Positions 1 to 13,300 of a stretch of 64,000 nucleotides of DNA are shown here, piece after piece. Source of the DNA: Litoditis marina (Eukaryota > Nematoda > Chromadorea > Rhabditida > Rhabditidae); NCBI GenBank assembly GCA_964036275.1, contig OZ038434.1, forward strand, positions 29,900,425 through 29,964,424, given 5' to 3'. Positions within the stretch are counted from its first letter, which is position 1, and every line of letters starts with the position of its first letter. Made by a program: the position numbers and the translations under genes. Below the pieces are notes generated by a model, which made no database searches, was not told the DNA's origin, and worked only from the letters and a program-made list of their open reading frames with translations.

Positions 1-744
1 CTTTGATTGCTGTACCTTTTTCTTTTTTTTTTGATTTTGACATTTTGTGCTCCTAGCGACGGATTTCATGGCCTTGACGTGTTTCGCTTTGTAATTTTTC
101 ATCCCATATCTTCCAGATTATCCGAAATCGCCCCGTTTTCCACCGTTTTTCCTGACCGGATAAGTTTCGTCCGGGATTTAGTCTTCTAAGAAGCCGGTTC
201 GTAAGCCTTGGAAATCTAGTGTAATCCTGACAAAATCATCATGTTTGACACGAAGGGTTTATTAGTGTCATTCTGTCAAACTTCAACGCTGCCAGATAGT
301 CACCGTTCTTTTGAAGGTGTATCATAGTTTTTTCTCTGGTATTTTTGATGTTCTTGTAGGGTTCTAACGGTACTTTTCTATCTCTCAGAAAGACGTGATC
401 CGTTATACGTGAGATTTTTGATTCTGTAATAGGAGCGCTGTGTTTGTGTTTAATGCCGTTGTTTCTCTGGCAAAATGCGTAAACTATAGAATAGAATAGA
501 ATGTTTGCTCGCGATTGAGCATGTATCTTTGCACATTGGTGTGTGTGGCACTCCAATCGCGAGAAAATGGAGATAGAGAAGAAAAGGAAGATCGTAGAGC
601 ATAGTTTACTCTCGAGTTCAAACTACAACGAAGGTTCGGTCATCCTCCGTACAAGTGCAATTGTTTCACATCTTCGAAAATTACCACATTTGCTACTCTT
701 TTGATTACCTACTGGCTAACAAAAGTGCATTGTTTACATGGAAA

Positions 745-875
745 CAGTCCATCCCGACCTCATCCCGCCGGGATCTAGCCCAACCCGGCCGGGATGCCTG
801 TGCATACCGATTATCCCAACCCGGGACGGGCCCGGGTTACATCCCGGCGGGATCACATTCCGGCTAGGGATGTTC
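745..875. repeat. cluster of CCCGNCGGGAT-type palindromes
   Basis: Within 130 bp the palindromic core ATCCCGSCGGGAT, or close variants (CCCGGCCGGGATG, CCCGGGACGGGCCCGGG), appears at least five times in otherwise AT-rich DNA. The phrase TGTGCATACCG / TTCATGCATACCG recurs beside it. A single related core (ATCCCGGCGGGAT) is found again near 30966 and 60806 inside a different inverted-repeat element, so it is probably a dispersed-element motif and not a gene. The reading frames across it are repeats of one another and are not called. Confidence 0.55.
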
Positions 876-1309
876 ATGCATACCGCCTCACAGCTTGCGA
901 GTGGTTCGAGATTGACGCAGGCAAACTCAAGTCTCTCTGTACACAGCTAACTTTTTTTGTTGGAACATCTCAAAATGTATAGGCCTCGCTGTTCCCAAAC
1001 AAGCCAATACGGTGTAAGTTCCCTTATTCCGCTGTGTTTGTAGTTTGATCTCTTGACTTTTTTTTGGTCAAACTATAAGGATGACTTGGTCTCACCTTGT
1101 AGCATACAACCATCCTCCTTCTATCTACCAATCAACCATCGGTGTCTTTAATCCTGTGTTCCGTGTTTATTGATACGTCTGTCACTATACAGTAGACGTA
1201 TATAAATACTGCTCCCATCCCTCATTTTCACGTATTCAATAGGGCCAATGTGTCTGTCATGCAAGCCCCATTCATTGCGCCTCAAAAAAGAAGGCCATCC
1301 AGCATTTTC

Positions 1310-1690
1310 GATTCCGATCCTCTCTCTCTTTCTGTCCATTTTTCTCTTATTCCTTTTCTCGCTCTATCTCTTTCTCTCTCTTTCTCTCTCTTTATTTGTC
1401 TTAAGCTCGCTATTCTCTTCTTTCTCCCTGTGCTTTTCTCTATTTCTCTATGATTCTCTTAGGAATTCATCTTCTCGCTCTATCGTCTCTCTATCCGTAC
1501 ATCTGTTAACCTTTCTTCCTTTCTTTCTGTTCTTTTCCTTTCTTCTCATCGTCTCTCGTCCCTTATTTTTTTCTCCTTTTCTTAATTACGTTCTGTTGTT
1601 TCTTTCTCTATTCGGCTACAATCTTTTCTCTCTCTTTTTCTTTCTCTTCACCATCATCTTCTGTTTTGTTTCTTATTTTGTCTCTCCTAA
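1310..1690. repeat. CT-rich low-complexity tract
   Basis: A long plus-strand polypyrimidine stretch dominated by TCTC, TTTC and TTTT. It keeps an open frame of 149 codons only because CT-rich DNA lacks stop codons; the predicted peptide is a run of Leu, Phe and Ser without a start context or splice signals. Confidence 0.8.
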
Positions 1691-2401
1691 ATATTGATAT
1701 ATTCGGAACCTAACTTTCTCTCGTCCCTCCCAACCTAAAAAGGCATTCGCCAATCAGAAGAACAAAGAGCAGAAATTAGCAATCAGGCCTTCTTTTTCGG
1801 TTTCCAACTGCCGCGGCAGAAATTTCGACAAAGTTGATTGAAAAGACAAAAAAAGGTTTGATGGTTTTACTTTTTTCTTAATTCTTACAACAAACAATCT
1901 CACGCGCTTTTCTGATAGGTTGCTGTCTTGTATGACTCAAATTTTTGATTTGGCTCAACACGTATTAATTTGTATCAAAGATAAAATGAGACGTGTTTGT
2001 ATGAAATATTAGTAGGAACCTTATCTAGCCGTTTTCTAAAAAGTTCCGTCAGCCTGGAAGATTAAAACGACATCAAGGGATGATTGGAACCTTTCGAGTT
2101 GAAAAAAGTCACGTGTACAAATGACGTGAAACATTTCTAAAGATAGGTGAAACCCTGAAAACTTCTACAATTCGTTTTGTTGATCACGTCTACATGTGAT
2201 ACACGTGAGCAATATTATCAGATTTCAAATCGTTCAGTTGGAAAGCTTCACCACCTGACACCCGGTCGGTTTCTAAATATCTCATGTTCATTTATTTCGC
2301 TGTGTTGAATTTATCTAATGGGAAGCGGTTATGTTCTCCACGAGATGACCTGAAAACAACTAAGAGTCCGTTTCTCATCCACACTTCCCAACCTGACTAT
2401 C

Positions 2402-2650
2402 CTTTTATTCTGCTGTGTATCGTATCGAGTGGGCGTATACATGCTTTTTCTGCAACTTGACCTATGTTTCTCTACCTACGCAACTCTTGAAAACACGTTT
2501 CGCTTACAGTAATTTCTATGACACAAATCTTCACTGAATGTTCATTCATTCTGCTGTGTCGGATATTGAGTGGGCGCGCATTTGCCACTTGCTTTTTCGT
2601 GCAACTTACCCATATGTTTCTACCTACGCAACTCTCGACAACACTCTGAC
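2402..2650. repeat. pair of diverged direct repeats (~100 bp each)
   Basis: Two copies, about 2402-2497 and 2548-2650. Each runs from a TTCTGCTGTGT start through GAGTGGGCG and CTTTTTC.TGCAACTT to CTACCTACGCAACTCT. The copies are diverged with small indels. The GAGTGGGCG phrase occurs a third time near 2721. They are old duplicated sequence of unknown function. Confidence 0.5.
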
Positions 2651-4278
2651 GTTTCGCTCTGACACTAATTTCTAGTATGACATTTCGGATGACGTCATCG
2701 GCCTTATTGAACACATAGGCGAGTGGGCGTGGCCTAGAAGCGCCTGCGGGCATCTAGCCGGCAACTTAATTAGACTAGTTTCGTGAGCCGCTCCTATTTC
2801 CCACATAAAGCTAATTGCGCGAGCACAAAACGTGCTCCGGGCCGGGCGATTATCCGATTTTCTCTGTGTTTTGATATATAGTGGATGAGTTAGTAGAGGC
2901 GAATATATACTGTATCTATGGTTTTCTGTGTGTGGTTTAGATATATAGTCTTCGCCCAAATAGATGCAGACATATACTGTATGTATGTTTCTGATGTGTG
3001 CGTTTTGCACTGATGTCATGATATATAGTCATCTTGAACGTGAGCGAAAATCAGCAGTGTTCGGTACGTTTTACGTAAATTTGACTAGCAGTACAGTTTT
3101 CGGCCAAATTGAAGCAGAAATATACTGTATATATGACTTTCTGATGTGATCAGTTTCATCCGAGTACGTTTTTGGCTATAATTGTAGAATTGTGCTCGGC
3201 CCTAGACCAAACTACCCAGTTGGGTTCTGTCATTTCCCATAATGTGTTGATGATTGAAACTTGTTATCAACAACACTAGTGAATTTTCCCACGTTGCAAT
3301 CACGTAGCGTGTCAAATGTCGATTAGAATTACATCGTTTGTCAAAACATGTAGTTATTTCTTATTTCTCCAATAAAAACGTCCTCTATATCTATGTATTC
3401 ACTTGTAAATTGTTTAAACATATTATAAATCACTTAGTATGTCACGTTCGGTGATAACTCTGTGAAGTTTCACATGAACATTTAACTTGTGTTCAGTTTT
3501 CATTCTTCTTGAAATCGAAGTAAATTTTTCGAACGTTCTTCCCGTTAGCTGATGACTTTTAACGTTTCAACTTAGTTGTATTTCGATAATACAGAAATTT
3601 TATACTCTCTAAATATGAAACATCCCCCCACCCCGCAATGGTTTCCATGCGTTCTCACCATAAACACAGTGCAAAATGTTTATGATAGTCAGCTCACAGC
3701 CGATTGATTTTCTCAACGTTTCAAATGGTCATGTAAACATAACCAAAACTCAAATAATACAGCATAAATCTACATGAATGTTTGTAATCCCACTACGAAA
3801 CATGCAAAATAATGGTAACATAACAGCCTGGTGAATACATTTTCTGTTTTCGCAACATATTTCATATTCATGTGCTTTTCGGGATGATATCACCACTGTT
3901 GTTCCGATGTTTCACAGTAGTTTTCTCTTTTATGTAAATGCCGGTCACGAAATTTACGTACCAGCAAACTACATCTTGCTCTCTTCTATCAATCTCCGAG
4001 TTTCAAACCTCTGCTGTATATTCTGTTTTTTTTTCCATATTTCGATGTTTCATTCAGCTATTGTATCTTTCTCATTGTTCTTTCCTTGTGAAATGGATTA
4101 TGGTGTTGCCGTATTTCTATCTACCATTAAAACGAACTTTGACCTCTTCATCAGTCAATAATCTTCCAGTTGATGATTTGATCGCAAACAAGTTCGTATT
4201 TCTCTGTCAAACGCATTATCCATATTGAACATTACTTTTGACCTCCAAATTAATCAATACTTTGCAGTTGATGATTTA

Positions 4279-6992
4279 ATGGCGTCTTTCACGTGTGCCA
4301 CGCGTCTCTCCAGTGGAGCGGCCACCTTCGTTCCACGTCGTCTCACGTCGCCCTTCGACGCCACCACCTGTCAACAGGACAGCGACTGTGGAAGCAGGTT
4401 GGTCACGTTTTCACGCTTTTCACGTGCGTACTCGCGTAGATCACGTGATTCATTTGACGCTGTCTTGTTTTTTTTCTTAGAATGACAGGTGAGCTCGGCT
4501 TTTCACGTGATTCACGTGAACTGTCACGTGATTTCTATGTTTTTTTTTGAGCTGATTATCATGTCTGTCACGTCATTTTCTCGAGTTTGTCTTCTTATTC
4601 CTATAAGAACGGCTGGCAGCAGCTGAGTTCGCGTTTTCACGCGAGAAATCACGTGGTCCACGTGTTATTATTTTAGTTTAGCTTCCCTTCTGCCGTCACA
4701 CGTGTTCAAATAACCCAGTCACGAGCTCTGATGTGTTTAAAGTGACTTTGCATTTGGCTATGAATAGATTTCCGCACGCATTCTCAGTTTCAAGTAACGA
4801 AACTGATCTAGCCCCGCTCACAAAACAGTTTTTGTTCCCAAACATGTTTTCTCGACACTTCCTCCTGGTCAAAAACAAATTGCCACATTTGGTTTTCCCA
4901 AATACATCATTTAGTGAGGGGTTTCAATCCGATTTCACGTTTTTTGTAGCGAGAGCCGCTTTTTGGTGTACACAATAGCCGCCAGTAAACTGTAAACTAG
5001 TCATGCGGTGACATTTAGCTTTTCTTTGTACGTATTTTCTGGACGAGTTTACATCCGATTTGGAATGTTTTTCTAGAGCAAAAGCTGCTTTTTGAGTGAA
5101 AAAAGAGAACATCCTAGAGATAGCCACTCTTTTAATGAATCCTCAACCAAAGTATATGAAAAATGGTCACGGCTGCAATCAGAACAAAAACGTTACTGTA
5201 TTGTTAGTCCATTGCACACTCACTTGAAACATGTTAAACACAGCAGAACTCAGAAACGTGCAATGACAAAGGGCACGATGCCTCATTAGAATGCTGACTT
5301 CACGTGACTATTCAGTTTACTTATGGTCTAATGAGCTCTGAGCGGGTCAAAATTTGACCTAGCTCTACAATTTTTACGTAAATTTATACCGTTTTCGCGA
5401 CATGTTCCATATTGAGGTAATGTGTTCTTAACAAACTTTTTATTTGCCAATAAATGAACTTTGCTAACTTTTTCGTGAACCTCTTACACCTTCAGTTTTC
5501 TCTTCATCCCGTTCTGTATTGCAGTGTTTGTTTTCCAGTCTACAAATGACAACGTTTCTTTTTTGGCGTGATAAAACATACATTTAATTGAATAATTGGG
5601 TAATTTTCATACCTTGTATTGGAAATTGTTTTGAACTTGAACTTTTCCTTTTCAGCTTGCGTTCTATTGCAAGCTGGTTCAGTACAGTTGAAACAAGTTC
5701 CTTTTCATTTGTGTCTAGAACCATTACTTTTTTTTAACTAAGAATAGAAGTAATTACATCAATCGATGTTCACGGCCTTTCGTACTTTGCAACTGTATTC
5801 AATGAAAGGAATTCCAACCCATTCATTCCAAACAAATGTCCCTATAATGTTCCGAAAACTAATGTGAGCGCAAGCTGGTCTCACTTTCCCGTGGTCAAGG
5901 AATCGCTGGGAGTATAGCTCAGTGGTAGAGCGCTCCCTTAGCATGGGAGAGGGCTGGGGTTCAATTCCCCATACCTCCATAACTTTTTGCCTTCATCCAA
6001 TTTAAAAGTTCTATCCTTTATCCAATTTAGAAGTTTTTTTTAGTACTCTGATCTAGGATAACATTTTAATAAAAGTAATTTCATTCAATCCTCCAATTAG
6101 TTAGTTACGTCGAAACATTTAATAAGTCTTCTTTCTTATCATAAAATTACGTTTTTCATAGTCTGCTTTCTTAATTTCCCCCTCTTCCCTACTCTTTCAT
6201 ATATGCCGATTGTTTTCTCGGGTTCGATTGCTTTGGAAACATTGTAACATACACTTTTCAATACTATATAGATGTTATTAACAAAACCCCTTGCCCGAAC
6301 TGTCAATATTTATTGATTCATCTTTAAAAAAAAGCTGCTAGCCGAGCTATTTTAATTAAATTGTCGGCTCTATTATCATAAATTGTAGTGAAAAGGTTTG
6401 AATTTGTCCTTCCCCTCTCACTTTCCATTCCAAGATGGTTCAATACAGTGAGAACAAGTTCATTATTTTTATTTATGTCTGATACCATTCCTTTTTATTA
6501 CTAATAATAGAAGTATTTACATTAATCGACGTTTACGGCCTTTTTACTGTGAAACCATATTCCATGAAAAGAATTCCAACCCATTCGTTCCAAACAAATG
6601 TCCCAATAATGTTCCGAAAACTGATGTGCGCTATCATTGTCGTGTCTATAGGTCGTTTCCACCGCAAGCTGGTCTCACTTTCCCGCGCTAGAGAAATCGC
6701 TGGGGGTATAGCTCAGTGGTAGAGCGCTCCCTTAGCATGGGAGAGGGCTGGGGTTCAATTCCCCATACCTCCATAAGTTTTGCTTTTATTGTTGAAACGT
6801 TTTTGTATTACTTGGTTGAAGAGAAACATTCATTAGTTATATCAAAATAGTGAAAAATTTCTCGTTCTTGCTACAAACTTGAATTTTTCTTAGTTTCATA
6901 TTCTTTCTTTTCTCTAATTTTTATCTACCATTTCAGTTTGAACTAGGTTGCTTTAGAAACTTTGTAATACAAATGTATTAATAATATGTTTA

Positions 6993-7032
<40 letters not shown>

Positions 7033-10000
7033 CAATCTCCCTGCCCTGGCTGTCAATACTTATTGATTGATAGTCAAAAAAGGCTGCTAGCTGACAGCCG
7101 GACACTAATGAAAAATCGGTCGCACAGCTGAATCCGAATGCGTTTTTCTATCCTCTTCTTTCTTCACAGAATAGAATACAAAAGTTTCATACGAACATAA
7201 ACTCTCTTTGATTGTTTTCATACAAATATAAACTTTCATATAAAAAAGGTTTATACAAAATTTTAACCTTCTTTGTTCATTTTTTACCTTCTCTGTTCAA
7301 AGATACAAATGGTTTCGTACAAATGAAAAATGACCGAAACCTATAAAACTCTTTGTAAAAAGGTATTGTTTATAGCATTTCACTTTTTCTCACTTTCTAG
7401 ATGGTAGTTATTATCTTTCAACTGAAACAAATCTCGTTCACTTATCATTCAACACAGTTTTCGTTCCGGACAGAATGTTATATACAAAGGTTTCCAACGA
7501 CCGAAAACGATGAAACTTCTCTTTTGTTAGGATTTTGGGCATTTCGGCTATGTTTTGCTCATTGTTGCTTGATATATCTTTCATTTCGATTTCGATCGAA
7601 TTCGATAGCAAACAAGTACCGTGAGGGAAAGTTGCAAAGAAGTTTGAAGAGAGAGTTCAAGAGAACATGAAGAGAGAGTTGATGAACTTTGAAGAGAGAG
7701 AGTTCAAGAGAACGTGAAGAGAAGAGAACTTTCCTCCCAACTCCCAACCTTCGTTGCTCACTACTCAATGAGATACATTGGTTTTCTTCGAATCTATTTT
7801 GAGTGATATCAACAATTGCAGCGGACTGCCATTCAAAATTTGATAAGATTGTGTTTTTGAGAAAAAAAAAGAGTAAAGATCAACATTCTTCATTCATTGA
7901 AGTGTATTCCAGCTGGTGAATTTCTCCTAAAAATTCGATTCAAAATTCAGATTAATGAGTCATTACAAATTTGACGTCATTAAAAAGTTCACGTTTTGTG
8001 GAACGAGTCATCATAAAGATTGACTGTAAACTGGAGAAGTCCACATAAGATTGGCGACGGCTATAGCAGTACAGCACTTTAACCATTTTCTTTTTTATTT
8101 GAAAATTAATCGATATTGATTTCAGTTCCGGTCTGGGGGGCATGAAGACACAGGAAATGGCATCGGATGAGGGCGGCAGCAGTTCTTCCAGTCCCCAGGT
8201 ACGCAATATCACGTCTGATGAACACCGTAACCAGGAAATTATGTTTTATTTACCGGTTACCTAGATGGGCTACCGGAAGGTCGCCAGGTATAGGAAGAGA
8301 GCGAGTTGGTGTTGTTGTTTGATCTTGTAAAAGTGTTACTCCAAAAATGATATATAGTCTTTTTCATTTCTTCGTGGAGAGTTACAGTAGTGTGAGGAAA
8401 CGAAATATAAGTGTAGACATAAAAAAGGACAAAGTTCAAATTATATGTAAGTAGTCTTGGTCGATCAGGAGTCAAAAACCAAACGGCATCAACTTCATTA
8501 TTTCCAAAATTGAGTTCTCTTGCGCAGATGTTTCGCATCTCAAAGCTCAAGCGTTGGAGAGAAAAAAAATGAAATATTTCATTACAATTTGACATGTATG
8601 CTCGATTGACAACTTTCTTGAATGAAAGATAAACAAAAAAAGTGAGGTCCAATGAAAAAGTTGTTCTCAGTTTCACCAGTTTCAACACCGAAGACATGAC
8701 AAAACACCGAAGTGCACTGAAACTATGGTTATTGATACTATGAATTATCTATATTGATCCATATTACTTTTCAGCCGGTCCCCTTCTACCCCCGCCCGAA
8801 TTCCCTGTCGGCCGGCCTGCCCTGTATTCCCCCCATACCGGTGGCGCCGAATGGATTGCCGGTTAGTTTCATCCCAGAAAATTGGTTACATCATTTTTTG
8901 GTTCGGTTAATTGGTTATATTTGCATTCCGGACATTTATGTTCTCAACGGATTAGCGGTTAGTCTCCTAGTTCTCGACGTGTCGGAAACTTGGTTAGTTT
9001 ATGTTCCGGAAGCTCACGTTTAGTTCGCTGTTGAGCCAAAATAAGTTGTTCCAATATCAAATGTATTCGAAGAATATTTTCGTTCTCATTATTACTTCTT
9101 CTTTTCAGTCCTGGATCCACCCGACCCCTCCCGGTGCCAACAACGACCTTTTCGTCCACGTGCAGATGGGAGAAACCCTGTCTGTCGTCGTGGGCAATGG
9201 AGAAGTTCAGCATATTCAAGGTTAGAAGATGTTCAGAATCTCGAACCTGTACTAGAACTTCTCTCTTGGCGACTGACCAGTTCATCGTTGTATTTTGATC
9301 TTGATGTACACCGTTATTCACACCCGCGCCTAGCCTCTTTCAGAAAACTAGTCTTACACTTGTCCTGTATCCGTTTTTCCTTCCAGCCATACATATTTTT
9401 AAATTAACATATTCGATACTCATTAGCATTGAAATCGTGTATTAAAGATCGGGTTAGTAAATTAACATTATATCATTTTCTTTTTGTCATTAAATTATTA
9501 TGATATCATAACTATCTTCGTTATTCGTCCAGGCCCAGCCACGGTACGAATGGTCGGCGAGTCCGGCATCTCCCCCTCCGCCCTTCCGATCCACGTGCCC
9601 CCCGGGCATATGATACACCAGATAGTAGATGATCAGGTTGGTTCGGTGTATATTACTGTAGATCACGTTGTTCCGATTAAGACTATGATCGTATATTGGG
9701 CGTGCTCTGCTCACTGTATAGTGAGTGCCAAATTTATTAATTTCTGTCTCTCGCCGGAATCGAACCTGCGAGCAAAAGATTCGTAGCAGGGCACTAACCA
9801 CTGTGCTATTAGAGCACATAACCGACAAGCTTTGGAATCGAAGACATGTGTGTGTACACAGCGTAAAGTGAGATATACAGTACCCTCTCGCCTTTCCGTT
9901 GGCGACGACTATATTGTTTATGTTGGTTTGGTGACGACTATAGTGGTATAGGGATCATATGATACATCAGATTGTAGATGATGAGGTTGGTTCAACTACA

Positions 10001-10262
10001 AACACAGCAGAATGAAGCAACACGCACCAATATAGCTCACATTGGGAAAATCAAACTATAATGTAGTGCTCGCGTTGGTTTTATGATGATTATTACCTTC
10101 TTAGGGTGGCTCTGGGAAGAGCGAAACGTGCATTGATTCAGATTGTAAATCAGGTTAATTCGAATAGAGATCGAAAGGTCCGATTCTCGTACAATAGTTC
10201 CCGAGAACGGTCTGCGTAACCTTCTCCCTTATTGTTATTCTTCTTTTCTCATTCACTCTTTC

Positions 10263-10321
<59 letters not shown>

Positions 10322-13300
10322 TCCGAATCGCGAAAATGATAAATTTTAGTGGATACAAACCCACAATTAAAAATGACGTGGGATAGTTCATAAATGGCCA
10401 CAATTCCGGATGTGCTTTTCCTTTAAGGATTATATACTTACTAATCCCCCTCACTACCTGCTCTGATCTAATCTTTCTTCACTGGGCCCTCCTCTTTTTC
10501 CACTCTCTCTCTTCACCCTGCACTGATCTACTCCTCTTCACTGCCACCTCTCCTTCTACTACTCTCTCGCTTCGCCCCGCCCCCTTCCCCCGCAAAAATA
10601 CGTCAGAATCCTATTCTGGAGACAAAAACAGAGCAGATGTATGTTGGCGCGGGATATTGGCAGAATAGATGATGTCATTCGCAGAATGTTAATTATTGGG
10701 GGTTAAGGGAACGGGGATAACAAAATGACGGTGTTTGGAGGGTATTTTAAGGTTGTTATTAGATTTAGGTTGCAAATTTAGTATGCATGAGGAGAAACCG
10801 GGAGTGACTGATTGAAAATGACGATATTTGGGGGTATTTCAGAGTTTCAATCAAGTTGTGACGAATACCTGAGTAAAAACGTGGAACGTGAATGTTAAGG
10901 GGTGATTACGATAACAAAATGACGTATTTGGGGGTGACTTGTGGTTAAGGGTTAACTTGGGAATGTAAGTGTAACGTAGACGTAAACGTTAACGTGAAAG
11001 AAAACGTGTAACGTGAACGCTTAAAGGAAATTAAAGGCAACGAGAATAACAAAGTGACGAATTTTGGGTATTTCAGGGTTGTTATTAAACTAACGTGGCA
11101 TTTAGGTATGCTTGAGAGTATTTGCGGAAATTCTGCACTTGTCACTGAATGATTCATGTGAAATGTGAAATATAAGTATTCAGAATTACAAGAGGGAAAA
11201 AAATATTCGTATGCGCAATGCTCAATTTTCTTTTTCTTTTTAAAGTTTTTTCTTTTTTTCATATTGTTTTTTTCCAGGGAATCCTGCGACATCTGATCCT
11301 CTCACCCGAGACCCCCTCCCGCTACCCGCCGTCCGTAGCTACACCCAGCTCGGTAAGTGTTTCGAAAAGTTGCCCGAGGCATGCGTACCTTTTGCATGCG
11401 GCACGCCTTATTTTGCGTGCGGTACGCGTAGTATTTATTCTTGGTACGCGTTTTAAACAATTAAAGAAGGACGATTATGTGGACCAATCTCGTGGCAACG
11501 GTCTTTTAAACTGCAATTGAAAAATGTATTGCAGTTTAAAGGACTGAACCGTTGTGATTGGACCACATAATCGTCCTTCTCTAATCTATGCAAAAAGTAT
11601 GAATGCCTTAAAACACAAATTTGCGAAATCAGTGTTGTTGCGTTTTTGTTCGTGTCGTATAGAGTGAGATTGGGCAATGTGTACGTGACTGTTCCGTGTT
11701 GAGGGATGTAGATTGTGGTGACTGTTCAAACTGTATTGTTGTATCTGTCCTGTGAAATGCCTTATTGGGAAGTTGGTTGCACCCGACACGGTTGACCGAT
11801 CTTCTCACAACCGAGACAAATACGAAAAGTTTTTCCTCGGTCGATGTCTATATGCTGCACTGTAAGCAAACTTCATCAGTCAGTTCAACAAGGAAAAGCA
11901 GAGAACGCAATGAAAAGGGATAGGAGTGAAGTTCCGTGGTTCATTTTGTGGAGTCCTGGTCGAGCTTGCCGTGTTTGCATGTGTGTAGAGCATAAGCATG
12001 TTGTGATTGCTTCTTTTTTTACCTTGCTTCATCAAAAGTCACTAGTTCAATGGTTATCGTGCCCTATTTCACTGTTCACGGCCGTTTATGATCATTTATG
12101 ATGAAATAATTCGGAATATGATTATAGATAACTGAACAGCTCAGTGAATGAACAAGTCATACATTCACTTGGCTATTAACTGTGCTTTCTCTGTCCGTCT
12201 AACTGTCTCTCCTACAGAGTATGCTATCTCTCTCTGCAGGGTATCGGTTCTCGTCTAACCTCCCCTCCCCTCCCGCCCTTCCATCCCTCTTTCTATACGG
12301 TCAACCGCAAATGGGCGCAGCACGGCGGCAAGATGGCGCCGGCGCCAAACGCGGCGCCAGCCGCCAGGGACGAAGAGCCGGTCAGATCTTTGATTTCATT
12401 CGGGGGTCAGACCTTTAGGTTTTGATTCACAAAATCTTCAATTGGAATTGCATGATTACGGGTTTTTGTGTGTTCACAAAGTTTTGCGTGTAATTATAAC
12501 TGTTTCCTAATGTCTGCGTGTGAATTATCTGGGGTTTGGTCGGTGTTTTCTACGTGAAAACGTGAGTTTTAAACGTTCCTCACACGTGCAAGTTTCCCAT
12601 TGAATCTCGAACTATTTCTTATCTTTGTGCTATCGATACACATTTTCATTGTTTTCAACTTTCGCCAGAACTTTTCCAAACTTTCCCTACTAATCAGCCC
12701 GAATTCCATAAATCTACCCACTTTTTCTACCAAAATCCCATAAATCCTACCAGTTTTTTGTCCCATTCACTATCCATTACATTACGACAGTAGAAGGATA
12801 CTAGCAACATTTGCCGCTTTTCTTTCCAAAGGCGCGCGTTTTTTGCACGCTGTGAGACCGACAACTTTCGGCCATAAATCAGAAAAGTAATAGCCTTAGC
12901 CAAGAGAATTGAAACTTACGAGTGCAAGAGCGGGGGGGGGTCGCACTATTTTGTTTAACAGAGTAATAATACTTCTAAAAACTGTTGTATTAAATGGTAG
13001 TTATGAAACATCTCTGCGGCGGAATGGCCACTGTACATTTCAAATTATCTTACAATGTGTTTAGATGAATATCAATATCACTTCGGAATTCCAACTCATT
13101 TTGAAACTTTTTCAAAAGAAAGCGCTCTGTCCACTATGTACAGTGTCAGGAAGTTACCCTATTTACCCAAACTTCCAATATCTGTCAGACACTGGTTTAC
13201 CATTCACTCCACCATGACATTATTTTATAGAAAACAAAACACTTCTAATGATAGTCAATGCATCAGCAACAGCAGACACTATTCTGAAAACGTCCACAAT

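Larger units (their letters stand above)
1..4278. other. non-coding 5' flank of the FNDC3-like gene
   Basis: No convincing exon was found here. Open frames are short, low in complexity, or lack coding-like composition and splice sites. The stretch holds a GC-rich palindrome cluster (about 745-875), a CT-rich block (about 1310-1690), a degenerate pair of repeats (about 2402-2650) and AT-rich filler. A TGACGTCA (CRE-like) palindrome occurs near 2690 beside GC-richer sequence; it might be regulatory, but nothing else supports that. The promoter of the downstream gene must lie here or just upstream of 4279, and no TATA box or initiator can be named with confidence. Confidence 0.5.
5640..7095 (+). 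repeat. tandem duplication (~0.75-kb unit) carrying two tRNA-Ala genes
   Basis: Two diverged copies lie head to tail inside intron 1 of the FNDC3-like gene. Each runs from a GGTTCA.TACAGT phrase (about 5680 and 6440), through CGATGTTCACGGCC / CGACGTTTACGGCC, the tRNA gene, and on to TGTCAATA.TTATTGATT (about 6301 and 7051) and GCTGCTAGC. Flanks have drifted heavily, but the tRNA genes are almost identical, as expected when only the genes are under selection. Confidence 0.8.

Noticed and set aside
1248..1697. 149-codon plus-strand open frame rich in Leu, Phe and Ser
   Set aside because: Arises from a CT-rich tract; composition-driven, with no splice sites or homology-like features.
9730..9816. 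Functional tRNA gene on the minus strand
   Set aside because: A and B boxes are present, but the acceptor stem does not pair and the unit is repeated with transposon-like ends; treated as a tRNA-like mobile element.
10155..10454. Minus-strand open frame with (RE)n repeats
   Set aside because: Product of the CT microsatellite read in reverse, inside an FNDC3 intron.
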